Assembly: GCA_002943765.1 (NCBI GenBank)
Contig: PQWQ01000002.1
Span: 4,774,001 to 4,838,000 of the forward strand
Direction of reading: 5' to 3'
DNA: 64,000 nucleotides
Origin: Psoroptes ovis
Taxonomy: Eukaryota > Arthropoda > Arachnida > Sarcoptiformes > Psoroptidae
Under the pieces are notes generated by a model, which saw nothing but the letters and a program-made list of their open reading frames with translations, had not been told where the DNA came from and searched no databases. Made by a program: the position numbers and the translations under genes. This document shows, one piece after another, positions 42,001-51,260 of the stretch. Numbering within the stretch: the stretch's first letter is position 1; the number at the start of each line of letters is the position of its first letter.

Positions 42001-43785
42001 TAAATGCCGGGGGATCATCACATGAATAACAAAATAAATTCAAAATATAAAAATTCAATTTTTGCTTTAGCCTCCACATTTTTATTTTCTAAGTATATTT
42101 CATTTAATATTAATATTTTTTTTTTTTTTTTTTTGGAAAATGGTTGAGCCATGACACCACCTCCACATTCATTGAATCATTCATTCATTTCATTCCATAC
42201 ATACTTAAATACATTAAACGCACACACACACACACAAACACACACATATCATTTCATTTGATTTCGATTCAATTCAATTCATTTCATTTCGTTCATTTGA
42301 TTTCATACAATTTCGTCGAGTTGTTGTATTATTTGTTAAGAGTTTAATATGAAATGTCTAATTCAACATTTGTTGTTGGTATTATTTTCATATTATTTCG
42401 TTGAATTTTTATCTAAGCGAAAAAATAAAATAAAAATAAATAAAAAATACACACAATACACAAATGTGCTTGCATATACAGCATTATCGAAAAAAATATA
42501 TACATAGACATTCACATATAAAAATAAATGGATAAAATATTATTTGAACACTACAAAACTAAAAAACTATACACATTTATATCATCACAAACACATAGAG
42601 ATATGAATTTTTGGTGTGTGTATGTGTGTGTGGATTTGAAATTATAACCAACAACAAAAATAAATCGTCGTCATCATTATATTTTGTAGTTATTGTTGTT
42701 GTTGTTGTTGCTGTTTGTTTGTTGAATGATAATAATAATAATAATAATAATAACGATAGTAATGATGATGATCATCATCATTATGATTATTATGATAATA
42801 TAACAATGCAGAATTTCAAACAAGAACCAATGTTTTTGGCTGATGTATGATGAAGAATGAAAAATAAAAAAAATGTTGATGTTTATTGATAATATATGAT
42901 GAGGAGTAATATATGAATAATGTATTCGGATGAATTTTATGATAAAATGGTGATATCAAAAGATAATATTTTCATTTTTTTTTCGATGCATTTTTTTTCT
43001 CTATTCGCTGGTTGATGGATAGATTATTATCATTTATGAAAATATAGAAAAAAATATATGAATGATGATCAAATTTAATGTAGAATATATATGAAACAAG
43101 AACAAATACAGTGAATGAAAAATTGAAAAATATTTATTGAATAAATAAATGGCACTAACAAAAAATTGAATACACATGAATATGTGAATGTTGAATACAT
43201 TCATTTTTTTTTCACCGAATTATGGATGTTTTTCGGAAAAAACAACACACAAAAATATCCCAAAACAAATTGAGTTCATCGATGATCATCGCTGCAAAAT
43301 AACACGAATATATCCATTGGATATGTTTATTTGGGATGATGGCAAATCATGAAGATATTTGTTGTAGATGTGGATGTTGTAAAATTATGGTGAAATGTTG
43401 GACATAATATCATCATCATTGAATTAACATTGGAATAGCTTTGATTTCGAATCATTTTATGATATATATGAATGTAGTTTGAAGAAAATATCCATATTTG
43501 ATCGAATATCATAGAATATAATATTTTAAATAAAATTTAAACGGAATTCATGAAACAACTATTGATAAAAGGCCACAAGAATCAATATCACCATTCTCAC
43601 AATTATTTAACAAATAAATTATACATCACAATAATAATATTAAGCAAGTCAATTTTTGACCAAAGATAACAGAATAATGAAAAAAAAAAAAAAAATACAA
43701 ACCTTTTAAAATAATCGATAAGTCTTTCTTCCCTGATGTTCTCCGGTAAGTTTCCTACCCAGAGATGCCTTGTCTCCCTTACCAT
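1..43785 (-). CDS. spen: split ends / SPEN (SHARP, Msx2-interacting protein) family transcriptional regulator, 3' end cut by window edge
   Basis: Nuclear RNA-binding scaffold that recruits SMRT/NCoR-type corepressors through its C-terminal SPOC domain; in animals it acts in Notch, Wnt and nuclear-receptor repression. CDS segments read on the minus strand: 43785-43703, 19984-19100, 13869-13520, 13417-13269, 13205-12996, 12922-2908, 2853-353, 282-139 and 77 to beyond 1. All junctions are GT/AG and keep frame. The start MVRETRHLWVGNLPEN matches the known SPEN N terminus. RRM1 lies near residues 6-136, RRM2 427-505, RRM3 531-605, RRM4 611-685. A very long Ser/Asn/Asp/Lys-rich region follows, then SPOC from about 4657. 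At least 4,804 residues are encoded, longer than human SPEN and in the range of fly Spen. The middle is low-complexity but holds a conserved island, VFDQDSKRL (residues 1640-1648). The SPOC end, about 15-20 residues, lies left of the window. Confidence 0.96.
139..282 (-). CDS. spen: spen exon 7: middle of SPOC domain
   Basis: Forty-eight codons in phase 0 encode SKDECCILLALPCGRDQVDV, then SNLRKYFITYLQSKLAAGIV. This is the highly conserved SPOC core (LALPCGRD and FITYLQ-K-AAGI). The acceptor is AAACAG|TCT and the donor GCT|GTAAGT. The preceding intron is 70 nt and the following one 61 nt. Confidence 0.95.
353..12922 (-). CDS. spen: spen giant coding block (exon 6): RRM3 end, RRM4, disordered middle, SPOC start
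   Basis: An open frame of 4,190 codons. It begins DIEIKKQNPNPYAF (RRM3 RNP1 region) and continues through RRM4 (CICIGNYK, TALCFF, VDVELASRDYQ). RS/SS-rich sequence follows, then lysine/acidic tracts such as runs of eight Asp, an 11-His run near residue 1996, a short poly-Gln from pure CAG (5728-5745), and basic patches with RGRK cores (KPKRGRKAKN, SKRGRKKK). The end is the SPOC start (HPMLWQGLLTLKNEQAAVQM to LENKIQ). The block probably consists of two exons, 12922-2908 and 2853-353, because a perfect 54-nt in-frame intron lies between them. Many apparent reading frames on the opposite strand here are codon-repeat shadows. Confidence 0.95.
2854..2907 (-). other. probable 54-nt in-frame intron (or exitron) inside the giant spen block
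   Basis: On the minus strand the segment runs from GATG|GTAAGTA to TATTTTCAG|AATC. It has a consensus donor, a pyrimidine-rich acceptor and a length matching the other short introns of the window. It is 54 nt (18 codons) with no stop, so the reading frame stays open whether or not it is removed. The encoded peptide is unusually Phe/Asn-rich for its surroundings. Removal joins DQDG to DQDE-SKPSL. I favour real splicing; retention would add about 18 residues. Confidence 0.75.
12996..13205 (-). CDS. spen: spen exon 5: end of RRM2 and first half of RRM3
   Basis: Seventy codons in phase 0. They begin DKLFLGSRVDITL (last strand of RRM2), cross an acidic linker, and reach SRTLFVGNFDKEVTEDDL and RFSQFGQIL, the RNP2 strand and first helix of RRM3. 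The acceptor is TCCTAG|GAC and the donor ATACTT|GTAAGT. The domain boundary positions and the DKLF start are as in other SPEN proteins. Confidence 0.94.
13269..13417 (-). CDS. spen: spen exon 4: core of RRM2
   Basis: The exon encodes SNIKDSLFYEFKRYGKI, then the RNP1-like strand FAVVVF and KPEDAERAMKESN. This matches RRM2 of SPEN proteins in order and spacing. The acceptor is AATTCAG|AT and the donor AAT|GTATGT. The exon is 149 nt and joins exon 3 (phase 1) to exon 5 (phase 0). Its flanking introns are short, 102 nt and 63 nt. Confidence 0.93.
13520..13869 (-). CDS. spen: spen exon 3: linker and start of RRM2
   Basis: The exon carries Asn- and Ser-rich linker and ends with ICVRKLSQRLT, the RNP2 strand of RRM2. 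Its donor is ACTG|GTTAGT, phase 1. Two acceptors 6 nt apart, TTCAAG| at 13869 and ATATAG| at 13863, both keep frame and differ only by the dipeptide Arg-Tyr. The upstream one is taken here. An in-frame TGA lies a few codons above the acceptors, so coding must begin after it. Confidence 0.9.
13870..19099 (-). other. spen intron 2, 5.2 kb
   Basis: The intron runs from AGCAG|GTAAGC to TTCAAG|ATATAG. It is AT-rich simple sequence with many poly-A/T and ATT runs. I see no convincing gene, RNA gene or transposon in it. The longest non-repetitive open frame (plus strand, about 15308-15553, 81 codons from its first ATG) resembles nothing I recognise. Confidence 0.8.
19100..19984 (-). CDS. spen: spen exon 2: rest of RRM1 with loop insertion, then Ser/Thr/Asn-rich linker
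   Basis: The acceptor TTTAG|A completes the split Arg codon, giving FKRYGKVQSVRIFP (second beta strand of RRM1). About 65 residues of Ser/Asn/Thr-rich sequence come next, then RRM1 resumes at ATVAFIDIKSAAKAH (about residues 108-122) and runs to DYYEP. The remaining roughly 180 residues are polar linker with Ser, Thr, Ala and Asn runs. The exon closes at AGCAG|GTAAGC in phase 2. Confidence 0.93.
28733..28757. repeat. (GT)n microsatellite in spen intron 1
   Basis: An uninterrupted GT dinucleotide run of 25 nt. A shorter CA run lies about 65 nt downstream (from about 28817), so the two could pair in the transcript. Confidence 0.9.
30174..30226. repeat. perfect 18-bp inverted repeat (hairpin) in spen intron 1
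   Basis: The left arm ATGATCATCATCATTCAA (30174-30191) and right arm TTGAATGATGATGATCAT (30209-30226) are exact reverse complements around a 17-nt loop. It lies in a GAT/ATC-rich patch, which makes chance pairing more likely than in unique sequence, but the CAA/TTG end of the stem goes beyond the repeat. Confidence 0.85.
36190..36351 (-). pseudogene. coding-like island in spen intron 1: possible terminal exon of a nested gene or relic
   Basis: On the minus strand, after a good acceptor (TTATTATTGCAG|TAT at 36351), 53 codons stay open to TGA at 36190. They have mixed composition and no homopolymers (YFAFYPYTDTASADDIERRY, then VVARKASNACIKTRQKYTC). This is unlike the surrounding simple sequence. 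A second overlapping open frame (to about 36509) includes KILRRYST and a hydrophobic stretch. No family is recognised, and the start, upstream exons and true frame are unclear. It could be a nested gene fragment, a retrocopy relic or chance. The pseudogene label is only a placeholder. Confidence 0.25.
39501..39549. repeat. (ATCC)n-type tetranucleotide repeat
   Basis: Imperfect CCAT tetranucleotide array, followed directly by a CATT array. It is complementary to the GGAT array about 2 kb further on. Confidence 0.85.
39817..39881. mobile_element. MITE copy A, mariner-type short hairpin, degenerate (65 bp)
   Basis: The ends TAGGTTGTCC and GGACAACCTA form a terminal inverted repeat. The inner sequence TTGCCGATTATATCGTA is an exact 17-nt match to the reverse complement of the interior of copy C, so the two belong to one family in opposite orientation. 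The right arm has lost about 12 nt and the left arm is diverged after the first ten bases. It lies in spen intron 1 and has no coding capacity. Confidence 0.8.
40590..40672. mobile_element. MITE copy B, mariner-type short hairpin (83 bp)
   Basis: The left arm TTGGGGTTGTCCCATAAATT and right arm end AACTTATGGGACAACTTAA pair over about 26 nt with a few mismatches. TA dinucleotides flank both ends (40588-40589 and 40673-40674), as expected for Tc1/mariner insertion. The loop is T-rich. It is a non-autonomous element in spen intron 1. Confidence 0.87.
41478..41535. repeat. (GGAT)n tetranucleotide repeat with GGTGGT interruption
   Basis: GGAT units occur at both ends, separated by a G-rich GATGGCGGTGGTGATGG segment. 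It is reverse-complementary to the ATCC array at 39501-39549, so the two could pair in the intron 1 transcript. Confidence 0.85.
43703..43785 (-). CDS. spen: spen exon 1: start codon and first half of RRM1
   Basis: This exon encodes 27 codons plus two bases (MVRETRHLWVGNL then PENIREERLIDYFK), which are the RNP2 strand and first helix of RRM1. The ATG sits in a good context (ACAACG ATG G) and the N terminus agrees with other SPEN proteins, so the start is firm. The donor is AG|GTTTGT, a weak match to consensus, and it opens a 23.7-kb intron. The first codons read ATGGTAAGG, which themselves look like a splice donor. No convincing upstream coding exon was seen; an untranslated exon cannot be excluded. 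Confidence 0.93.
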
Positions 43786-46700
43786 CGTTGTGGTAGTATT
43801 TGATTAATTTAATTATTATTTCGTTCGCCAGTGGTTCTCGTTTTTGTTTGATTAAACTTTTTACTTTATAATAATAATAATAATAAAAATAATGAATATG
43901 ATGATGATAATGATTCTGATTTGTTGTTATTTGATCTATTATTATTTGCATTGATAATTTTAATGAAAGAAATTTCAAATAAATATTTTTAATATATTTT
44001 CTTATTAATATTTTCAATATTAATATTAAATTTATTATTATTATTTTGTATAATAATTTTATATTTTCATCATTTTCATTATCAATATTGAATGCAGATC
44101 GATGAATTGTAAAATAATATTTCAACATCATTTATTCTTATTACATTTATTAATTGAAATGATGATTGAAAATATTTCTCTTCATTCTTTCATTTTATTT
44201 TGAATGAAATTATTTCGTTTCATTAAAATGAAATTTTCCTGTGTATGGCTGAATATTTCCAAACATTATTCTTTTATAATGAAAACATTTATGAACAAAT
44301 ATTTGAATTGCAAGAGTTTCGAGAATCATGAAGAATTGAATTTATTAATTGAAATATTTATTTTTTCCTCTTCAAATAATCATGATTGATTTCGTTGTAT
44401 TTTGTTTCAAGCAGTAAATTGAATTGATTGAAATTTCAAAAGCTGTTTGTTGATGGATGTTTGGATGTTATCAACCATAATGGTGCTGCCATTATGAATT
44501 TCAATTTCATTCATCATTCTCGCTATGAATTTGAATCAAGAACAAAACACCTCTTCATTTCATTTCTAATTATCGAATGATGATACATTTCAGAGATCAA
44601 ACAATTTACAAATTCACAAAATGACAACAAAACACATTCATTCGATCGATTTCTTAAATTTTGAACTTTAAACCATAAAACACATTTATTTTCATTTGGA
44701 TAATTTGATTTTCAATTAAAAAAATATTCACATTCATATAATCGATATTTCAATTAGTTTTTTTTGGAGGAAAATGAAATTGAAATATACACAAGAAAAA
44801 AACAAACACAACACAAAATACACAGGAAATAAATTGAAATTTTTAAAAATTTTAAAATAAATTTTAATTTTCATTTATTCAAAATCGATTATTGAATTAA
44901 AATCATTTTTGATTCAGTGAAACCTGAATTTTTTTCGACGAAAAATTATTTCATTTTACCGATGATGATTCAAAAAAAAAAAAAAACAAACCGAAAACAC
45001 CTCACCGGAAAGACCAGAAAAAACAATTCACAAAATATTTGAAACGAGATCAAATGAAAATGAATATAGAAAAAAAAGGATATACGAATGCGATTGATTG
45101 CAAGCAAAAACAAGCGGCAACCAAAAAAAAAAATCGAATCACGAAAAAAAAAACGCCACTACTTCACAATACACAGACTTCACGGAGACTGAAAGAGGAT
45201 AATTTTTTGTTCGCCCTCTCACATCAATCAAACAACAACAACAAAACAAATTTTCGAAGAAAATAATTTCCAATTGCTAGCAGTAAATATTTAATGAGAT
45301 AGTGGTTCATTCGACAGAGAAAAAAACCCGAAAATCATTCGATTTGAAAATTATTTTTGAAAAATATGTTCCTAGCATTTTGACTGCTAGCAATTTGATT
45401 ATCTTCTCCGCCTTTTATCACCTCATTTTGAATTATTGAAAATATTAAATGGTATCCAATGACAACAACAACAACACAAATAATGGGTAGAAGCATATCC
45501 AATGTAGAATGCAAATGATCAACAAACAATGACGAAAAAAAAAATTGGTGGAAAAATTTTACTGCTAGCAATTCGTAAACGAAAATGCTAGCAGCAGCAG
45601 CAGTAGTAGTAGCAGTTGTAGTCAACAACATCAACATTATTTCGAATGTTTTGGAGCTAGAATTTTTTTTTTTTTTTTGGTCCAATTTGTAGTAGTGGTA
45701 ATCTCATTGAGTCATTATTATTCTTTGCGAAGAAAAATTCATAAGAATTTAATAAATTCAAGAAATGAAAAATTCCAACAAATATTTTTTTATTAAAGGA
45801 AATTGTATATTCTTAATGCGAAAAAAAAAATGAATTCCATTGCCTTTTATTTATTTATTTACTTGATTATTACCGAGCCAAACAAAATAAGAAATCATCG
45901 TATATTTTATCAATGAAAAAAGTAAATATGGCAACAGCCAAAAATCAATAAAAACAAGAAAAACCGAAATAGTATAAATAAAGCCAAAAAACAAATTAGA
46001 AACACGAGAATTTTTCACGTTTCTTTCGATTAATTCTTGAAAATAATTATTATTATAAAATCCAATATTTTTAAAAATATACACGATTCCTTATTTATCC
46101 GATAATTATTGTCATAATTTGAAATAATGTGTGTTTTTTCCTGATATTTGTCGCCATGTCTTTTTCAATCATTTGTTTGTCATTTTGCGATAAATTTCAT
46201 ATGAATGAATGAATGATGATGATGATGATAACAACAAGTTGAAATTATTTAAAATATAAATGTGTATGTGTTTGTGTGTGTGTGTGTTAGTATGATTGAT
46301 AAATATGTTTTGTATATGGTGTCATTTTTATAATGAATGAATTTTGGAAAAATAGCATAAATCACATTTTTTTTTTCAAACACCACATATATACTTTATC
46401 CTCCTCAATTTTTTTTTGCTTGTATTTTAAATGATCAAATAAATCCAAAAAAAGAAAAAGAAATATTTATCCTTTGAACCAGTCGACCAAGATTGTATTT
46501 GAAAACATTAATCAACAAACTATTTTCTATTTTGCAATTATCTAAGCATTTTGATACATTTGGCCATTTTTTTTTCGCAAAGATAACAATTTGATTTGAA
46601 ATATTTTCCATTTCAATCATCATCATCATCATGATCATCATCATTTTAGATTGAATAATTTTTCCACAATGACAAATTTAATTTTGGTTGTGATGGATAA

Positions 46701-47302
46701 TAGGAAAAAAAATGGAAAAATTATGAATTTTTCAAATTGTAATTTTCCCAAGTGTTTCACATATCGTTATATTTATTTATCATAATTTTTTCATTTTTGG
46801 TTCATCATTATTGCTTTTTGGATGTGCAAAACCAAACACACCATTAGCAGAAAAAAAAATGTTTCAGAATTTCAAATTAGAAATTCCATATAACTGTCCA
46901 TTTTAATTTGCACAATGGCTATTTTATTTGCTTCTTAAATGTTTTGTTTTATGGACACAAATTCACAAAATGGAAAACACTTAATATTTGTTATTCCATT
47001 TTCATTGTTTGTTTTTGATTTTAATTTATGTGTTTTTTTTATCAAAATTTTCTATTATTATTTCATATCGTTTCCTTTAACCAAAAAAAAAAAAAAATGT
47101 TTCATTTTGTTGCGCAAAAAAGGACTATTTTTCGGGTTCTTTATCTTTATTTTGCCCCTCCAAAAAAAAAACAATCGAAATGAATGAGAAATATTTTAAT
47201 TGATTGATATTTTTTTGTTTTTTGTTTTAGTTAGCGTTTGTTGTTTGTGTTTAATGATGACGAATACAATTTTTTTTCAAAAAGAGAATATGTGACTTTT
47301 GT

Positions 47303-47317
47303 CCAATAGATGGCGCC
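47303..47317 (+). promoter_or_regulatory. CTCF-like motif
   Basis: CCAATAGATGGCGCC agrees with the animal CTCF core (CCASYAGRKGGCRS) at every position but one. It stands out as GC-containing sequence in a strongly AT-rich flank. The core ATAGATGGCGC recurs once more in the window, at 55522-55532 on the opposite strand. A YY1/Pho-like or mite-specific promoter element is an alternative. Confidence 0.4.
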
Positions 47318-48462
47318 ACTGTCACTGGAAGATTTCAGTATGCACTTCCATTTTTTCGCAATGAAAACTTAGAAATAAAGGTGGAATGACAAATCAAAAT
47401 ATTTGAAAAAAAATAATTGGAAAAAAGTATTAATTAATGATGATATTATCAATAATAAACATGTTGTAAATAAGAAAAAAATCACAGGAAATTCTCAAAA
47501 AAAAAAAAAAAATTTCAATTAATCACGTTAAAAATATTGAATTGACAGTTTCAAATATAAAATTTTAGATACAAATTTCATAATTAAACAAGAACAATTT
47601 CAATATTTTACACTGCGCTTTTGATCGTAAAATCGTTGCATTAAGATCCAATATTCGTATCGACATCGATGATGATTCAAATTTGTTGAAATTTATGGAA
47701 AAAAATCAAAATTTAAATCGAAGAAATGAAAAAAAATCAATATCAATTGATTGAACCGGTAATTGAATACACATATATTGATGAAGCTGGAATATCTCGA
47801 TTTTGATCAATAAATTCTGGTGAAAGAAAAAAAAATGAAGAATATCTTCAAGATGATTAGAATTAGAATTGGAAAAAGATGTAATGTTGAAAAAATTGAA
47901 TCAGTGGTCGAGTAACGAATGCTGGACAACAAATGACGATGAAAATTGAATTGAATAATAGGAATTTTCATTGTGTGTAAAATGATAACGATTGAATTTT
48001 GAACACAATTTTGATTTTTCTTTTTTCTTTTTGAATGACGCGTTGTATCTCTGCAGCTCTTTGTCTCTTTTCTCTCTCTTTATTCATTTATCCCCATTAT
48101 TTTTTTTACCATAAAAAGATATGAGTTGCGTTAAGATTTCGTTTATTTGGGCAGGGAGTGTTCACAAACACAAACATACACACACACACACCATCAAATC
48201 ATATCATTTCGTATACAAATTTTGTTTGATATGTATTCACCCCGATTACTTTCGTACACACATCGAAAGAGTTTGAAATAATAATAATAAAAATAATGAG
48301 GACAGAGAAAAGAAAAATGTGTGTGTTCACACTCCCTCCGCTCGTTGTGTACGAACAAATAAAAAAAGATAAACAAACAAACAAAAAATCATGTGAGCAG
48401 CTCAGAAAACTAATGCGATTCATAGAGACTGTGCACAAATATTACAAACACAAAGGCAAATA

Positions 48463-48542
48463 TTGGGTTGTCCCATAAGTTCTTGCCGTTTTTCCAATGA
48501 TTTTCTACGATATAATCGGCAAGAACTTATGGGACAACCTAA
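48463..48542. mobile_element. MITE copy C, 80-bp near-perfect palindrome, mariner-type
   Basis: The arms start TTGGGTTGTCCCATAAGTT and, on the other strand, TTAGGTTGTCCCATAAGTT. They pair for 26 nt (to TTGCCG) with a single mismatch. TA duplications flank both ends (48461-48462, 48543-48544). It has no coding capacity. Size and layout resemble human MADE1, the 80-bp palindromic derivative of the mariner Hsmar1. It is the least diverged of the three copies here, so probably the youngest. Confidence 0.9.
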
Positions 48543-49829
48543 TACACATACACACATAGAAAACACGAATCCCTCCCTCCCTCCTCTTCGTTGTCGTCGT
48601 TTTTTATTTTCATACATTCATGAAATTATAATGGTTCATACATATGTATTGAAATTCTAAAGAAATACGAAGTAAAAAACTTGTTTGTTTGTGCGTTTGT
48701 TTATTCGTAGAAAAAATTATCATCATTTTGAATCGTCATCATTCGAGATGATGAACAAGAAATTTTTTTTTTTTGATGAAAAATTTTGGAAATAAAAAAA
48801 CAAAATACCATTGAATTTTACTCGCTTGTTGTTGAGCTGTTTCATGGTGAAAAAATTGTGTATAAATTATTATTCGTTGAAACGAAACGAAATAAAATGC
48901 AATCAAGCGTTATTTTTATTCATTTTTTTTTCTTCGTTGATAGCATGATACAAGACTTGAATTGAAGTAAAAAAAATGAATAAACAACGATTATTTGATG
49001 ATAATAATTTGATAAACAAAACAAAAAAAAAGCCGTCCAACCAGTATTTCAAGATAATGTCGTCGATGTGATGATGTTGTTGATGACAAACAAACAGCAT
49101 TCATACATGCACAAACATTGAAAAGCAATAGATAAACACAATATCAGTGTGTATAATGGCAAAATATCAGTGTAAACAGGAAAAACAAGGAAAAAAAATT
49201 TTGATGAGAGAAAAATGATGGAAAAAGATACGACGCAATTTCTGTTTGAAAAAAAAATGGAGAATTTGAAAATACAGGATATCCACGGTTGTCATTTTTT
49301 GAAGAAATAAAAATTCAAATATTCGAAGTTTGAACGTATTTTTTCAAGATTTTCATTGAATTAAACATAAGACTAAAGTTTTTCTCTGTGTTCTCATGGA
49401 GATTATCATAGCTTTTGTTGATGTGATTTGAATTAATTGAGTGTAGGATTGATTTTGGGCTGATATTTTTCCATTTGGATGCATGGATGTCGAAATACAA
49501 TTAATTAAATGGTGCAATATGTTTGTGCAATGGTAAAGGACAAGGAAAAATTTGATTTAAATTTTAAATATAAAATTAATGGATAAATAGCTGCCATCTT
49601 TTGATCAAAATTATTTCATTCAATTATGAATTTGTTTTGATTGATAATTGTTGTTGTAATGGATTGTGATGTGATAATAGCCACAAGCATCAAAATCTTA
49701 ATGAAAATTCTAACCTTTACAATTGTTTTTTAATTCATTCGAAAAATTCAAAGGTTTTTGCATTTGAATATTCGACTCTTTTTTCTAATTTTTTTGAAAT
49801 TTTATATTCAGTGATATTTTCAAGAAAAA

Positions 49830-51134
49830 ATGGCACTTTCATCTGATGATGATGGAGTTCGATCATGGGCCAATGAAATTATTGAAGATGAATTTACAGC
49901 TGTTAATTCTTATCAACCAATATGTTCAGACAATGTTGATGACAATTCTAAATTATTCCAAAAACATTTTTCAATGCATCAAAATTCACATTATGTTTAT
50001 GGTATTTTGATTGGTTTCAATTATAATGATATAAATGAAGAACATTGTCGAAAAATATTTTCCATAGTTAGCTCATATTTTCCAATAGAATTAATTGTTC
50101 GAATCAATTCATTAAATAATAACAATTACAATGATGATAAATGTTATGGAAATATATTATTAGAAACATTCAATATGATGGAACAATCGATACGTGATAA
50201 TATGGATGAAATATTGAGTGAAAAAACAGCATTGGAATTATCATTAAGTGATAAAGATCCGACTGATTATCCATTAATTCAAAAACAACTAAACACATAT
50301 AGTCAAAAATTATCTTTTGGTTTTTCATGTGTAATTACTATTATTAATAGTGAAAAAATATATGTTGCAAATATTGGTGATACAAGAGCATTCGTTTGTT
50401 GCAGTAAAAATAATAGCATGGATAGTAATCAAATAGATTCATATGAATTATCGAATTGCCATAATTTGAATAATCCAAAAGAATTGGAACGTTTAAAAAA
50501 TATCTCGATTGAAACAGATATATTAAGATTACAAGAAAAAATTGGCAACATGAATTTGACCAGATGTTTGGGAAATATAAAATTAAAAGACTTCTACAAA
50601 GATTATTCCGAATTATCTGATGCTATTAGTGAGCCAATCTTGTCTGAACCAAGTATTAAATCGTTTCGAATTGATAACTCATGTCGCTTCTTATTACTGA
50701 TATCTTCAAATTTATTTAAAGCATTGCAACATCATAATAGTGATGATGATCATGAATGTGTCAATCATTTGATATCAATCATAAATGAAGAACTTGAAAA
50801 TAATAAAAGTGATTTCAAAAATATTCCCGATCTAATTTTACAGAAAATATTCCAACAACAACAGCAATTAAATGAACCATTCTATTCTACACCAATATTG
50901 ATGATACGATTGTTTCAACATGATCATAATAATTATGAAAATGACGATGGTTACAATACATCTGATGTAAAAACAGTTATAACACCGCCAGATGAGCATT
51001 CACCATTTGATCGAACCAGATCTAATGATTCTAATTCTAGTTGTAAACAAGAAGCTGAAATTCCAAGTCATGTAGATCTTAGCCCGCTGATAGAAGCATT
51101 GAAAGTGCACAATATTGATTATGATGATTTTTAA
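49830..51134 (+). CDS. TAB1: TAB1, TAK1-binding protein 1 (PP2C-like pseudophosphatase)
   Basis: Activator and scaffold of the MAP3K TAK1 in TGF-beta/BMP, IL-1/IMD-type and stress signalling, cytoplasmic. The single-exon 434-codon frame covers a PP2C-fold domain (about 20-365) with landmarks of TAB1 rather than active phosphatases: SHYVYGILIGFNYND replaces the metal-binding DGHGG, then FNMMEQSIRDNMDEILSEKT, KIYVANIGDTRAFVC, and TRCLGNIKLKDFYKDYSEL followed by EPILSEP. Loss of the catalytic acidic residues argues for a pseudophosphatase. The C-terminal VDLSPLIEALKVHNIDYDDF corresponds in position and pattern to the TAK1-binding helix. It is shorter than human TAB1 (504 residues), mainly in the linker. 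The start ATG has context AAAAATGG. The 3' end converges on TRAPPC3, with 126 bp between the stops. Confidence 0.92.
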   Translation: MALSSDDDGVRSWANEIIEDEFTAVNSYQPICSDNVDDNSKLFQKHFSMHQNSHYVYGILIGFNYNDINEEHCRKIFSIVSSYFPIELIVRINSLNNNNYNDDKCYGNILLETFNMMEQSIRDNMDEILSEKTALELSLSDKDPTDYPLIQKQLNTYSQKLSFGFSCVITIINSEKIYVANIGDTRAFVCCSKNNSMDSNQIDSYELSNCHNLNNPKELERLKNISIETDILRLQEKIGNMNLTRCLGNIKLKDFYKDYSELSDAISEPILSEPSIKSFRIDNSCRFLLLISSNLFKALQHHNSDDDHECVNHLISIINEELENNKSDFKNIPDLILQKIFQQQQQLNEPFYSTPILMIRLFQHDHNNYENDDGYNTSDVKTVITPPDEHSPFDRTRSNDSNSSCKQEAEIPSHVDLSPLIEALKVHNIDYDDF

Positions 51135-51198
51135 ATTTTTTTATTTTGTAAAAATTGTATTTATAATATAAATAGTCAATTTTTATTCAAAATTAAAT

Positions 51199-51204
51199 TT
51201 TATT
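51199..51204 (-). terminator. poly(A) signal AATAAA of TRAPPC3
   Basis: AATAAA on the minus strand, 57 nt past the TRAPPC3 stop. It falls in the 126-bp gap to the TAB1 stop, so the two convergent 3' UTRs probably overlap. Confidence 0.6.
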
Positions 51205-51260
51205 TACAAATTGCTTGATCAATTATTCTTTTTTTCTGGAATTAAACAAACAAATCAAAT

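Larger units (their letters stand above)
19985..43702 (-). other. spen intron 1, 23.7 kb
   Basis: The intron is bounded by AG|GTTTGT and TTTAG|ATACGG. It is extremely AT-rich and built largely of A/T homopolymers, ATT/AAT and GAT/ATC triplet runs, CA/GT dinucleotides and GAAT tetranucleotides. Open frames on both strands are short and low-complexity, with no recognisable protein. Exceptions noted separately are two mariner-type MITEs (39817-39881, 40590-40672), a perfect 18-bp hairpin (30174-30226), a GT tract (28733-28757), complementary ATCC and GGAT blocks (39501-39549, 41478-41535) and a coding-like island near 36190-36480. Its size contrasts with the 50-100 nt introns elsewhere, so it may carry regulatory elements; none can be identified by eye. 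Confidence 0.85.
43786..49829. promoter_or_regulatory. 5' flank of spen and upstream region of TAB1 (6.0 kb)
   Basis: No protein-coding gene is supported here; all open frames are low-complexity. It lies between the divergent starts of spen (-) and TAB1 (+), so it should hold the promoters of both and probably spen 5' UTR sequence. Recognisable items are a CTCF-like motif (47303-47317), MITE copy C (48463-48542) and a CAG/TAG run near 45595-45615. No clear TATA box was found just upstream of either gene. Confidence 0.6.

Noticed and set aside
43706..44131. 141-codon minus-strand frame overlapping spen exon 1
   Set aside because: It is out of frame with the conserved RRM1 start and its sequence is Ile/Asn/Tyr-rich 5' UTR translation.
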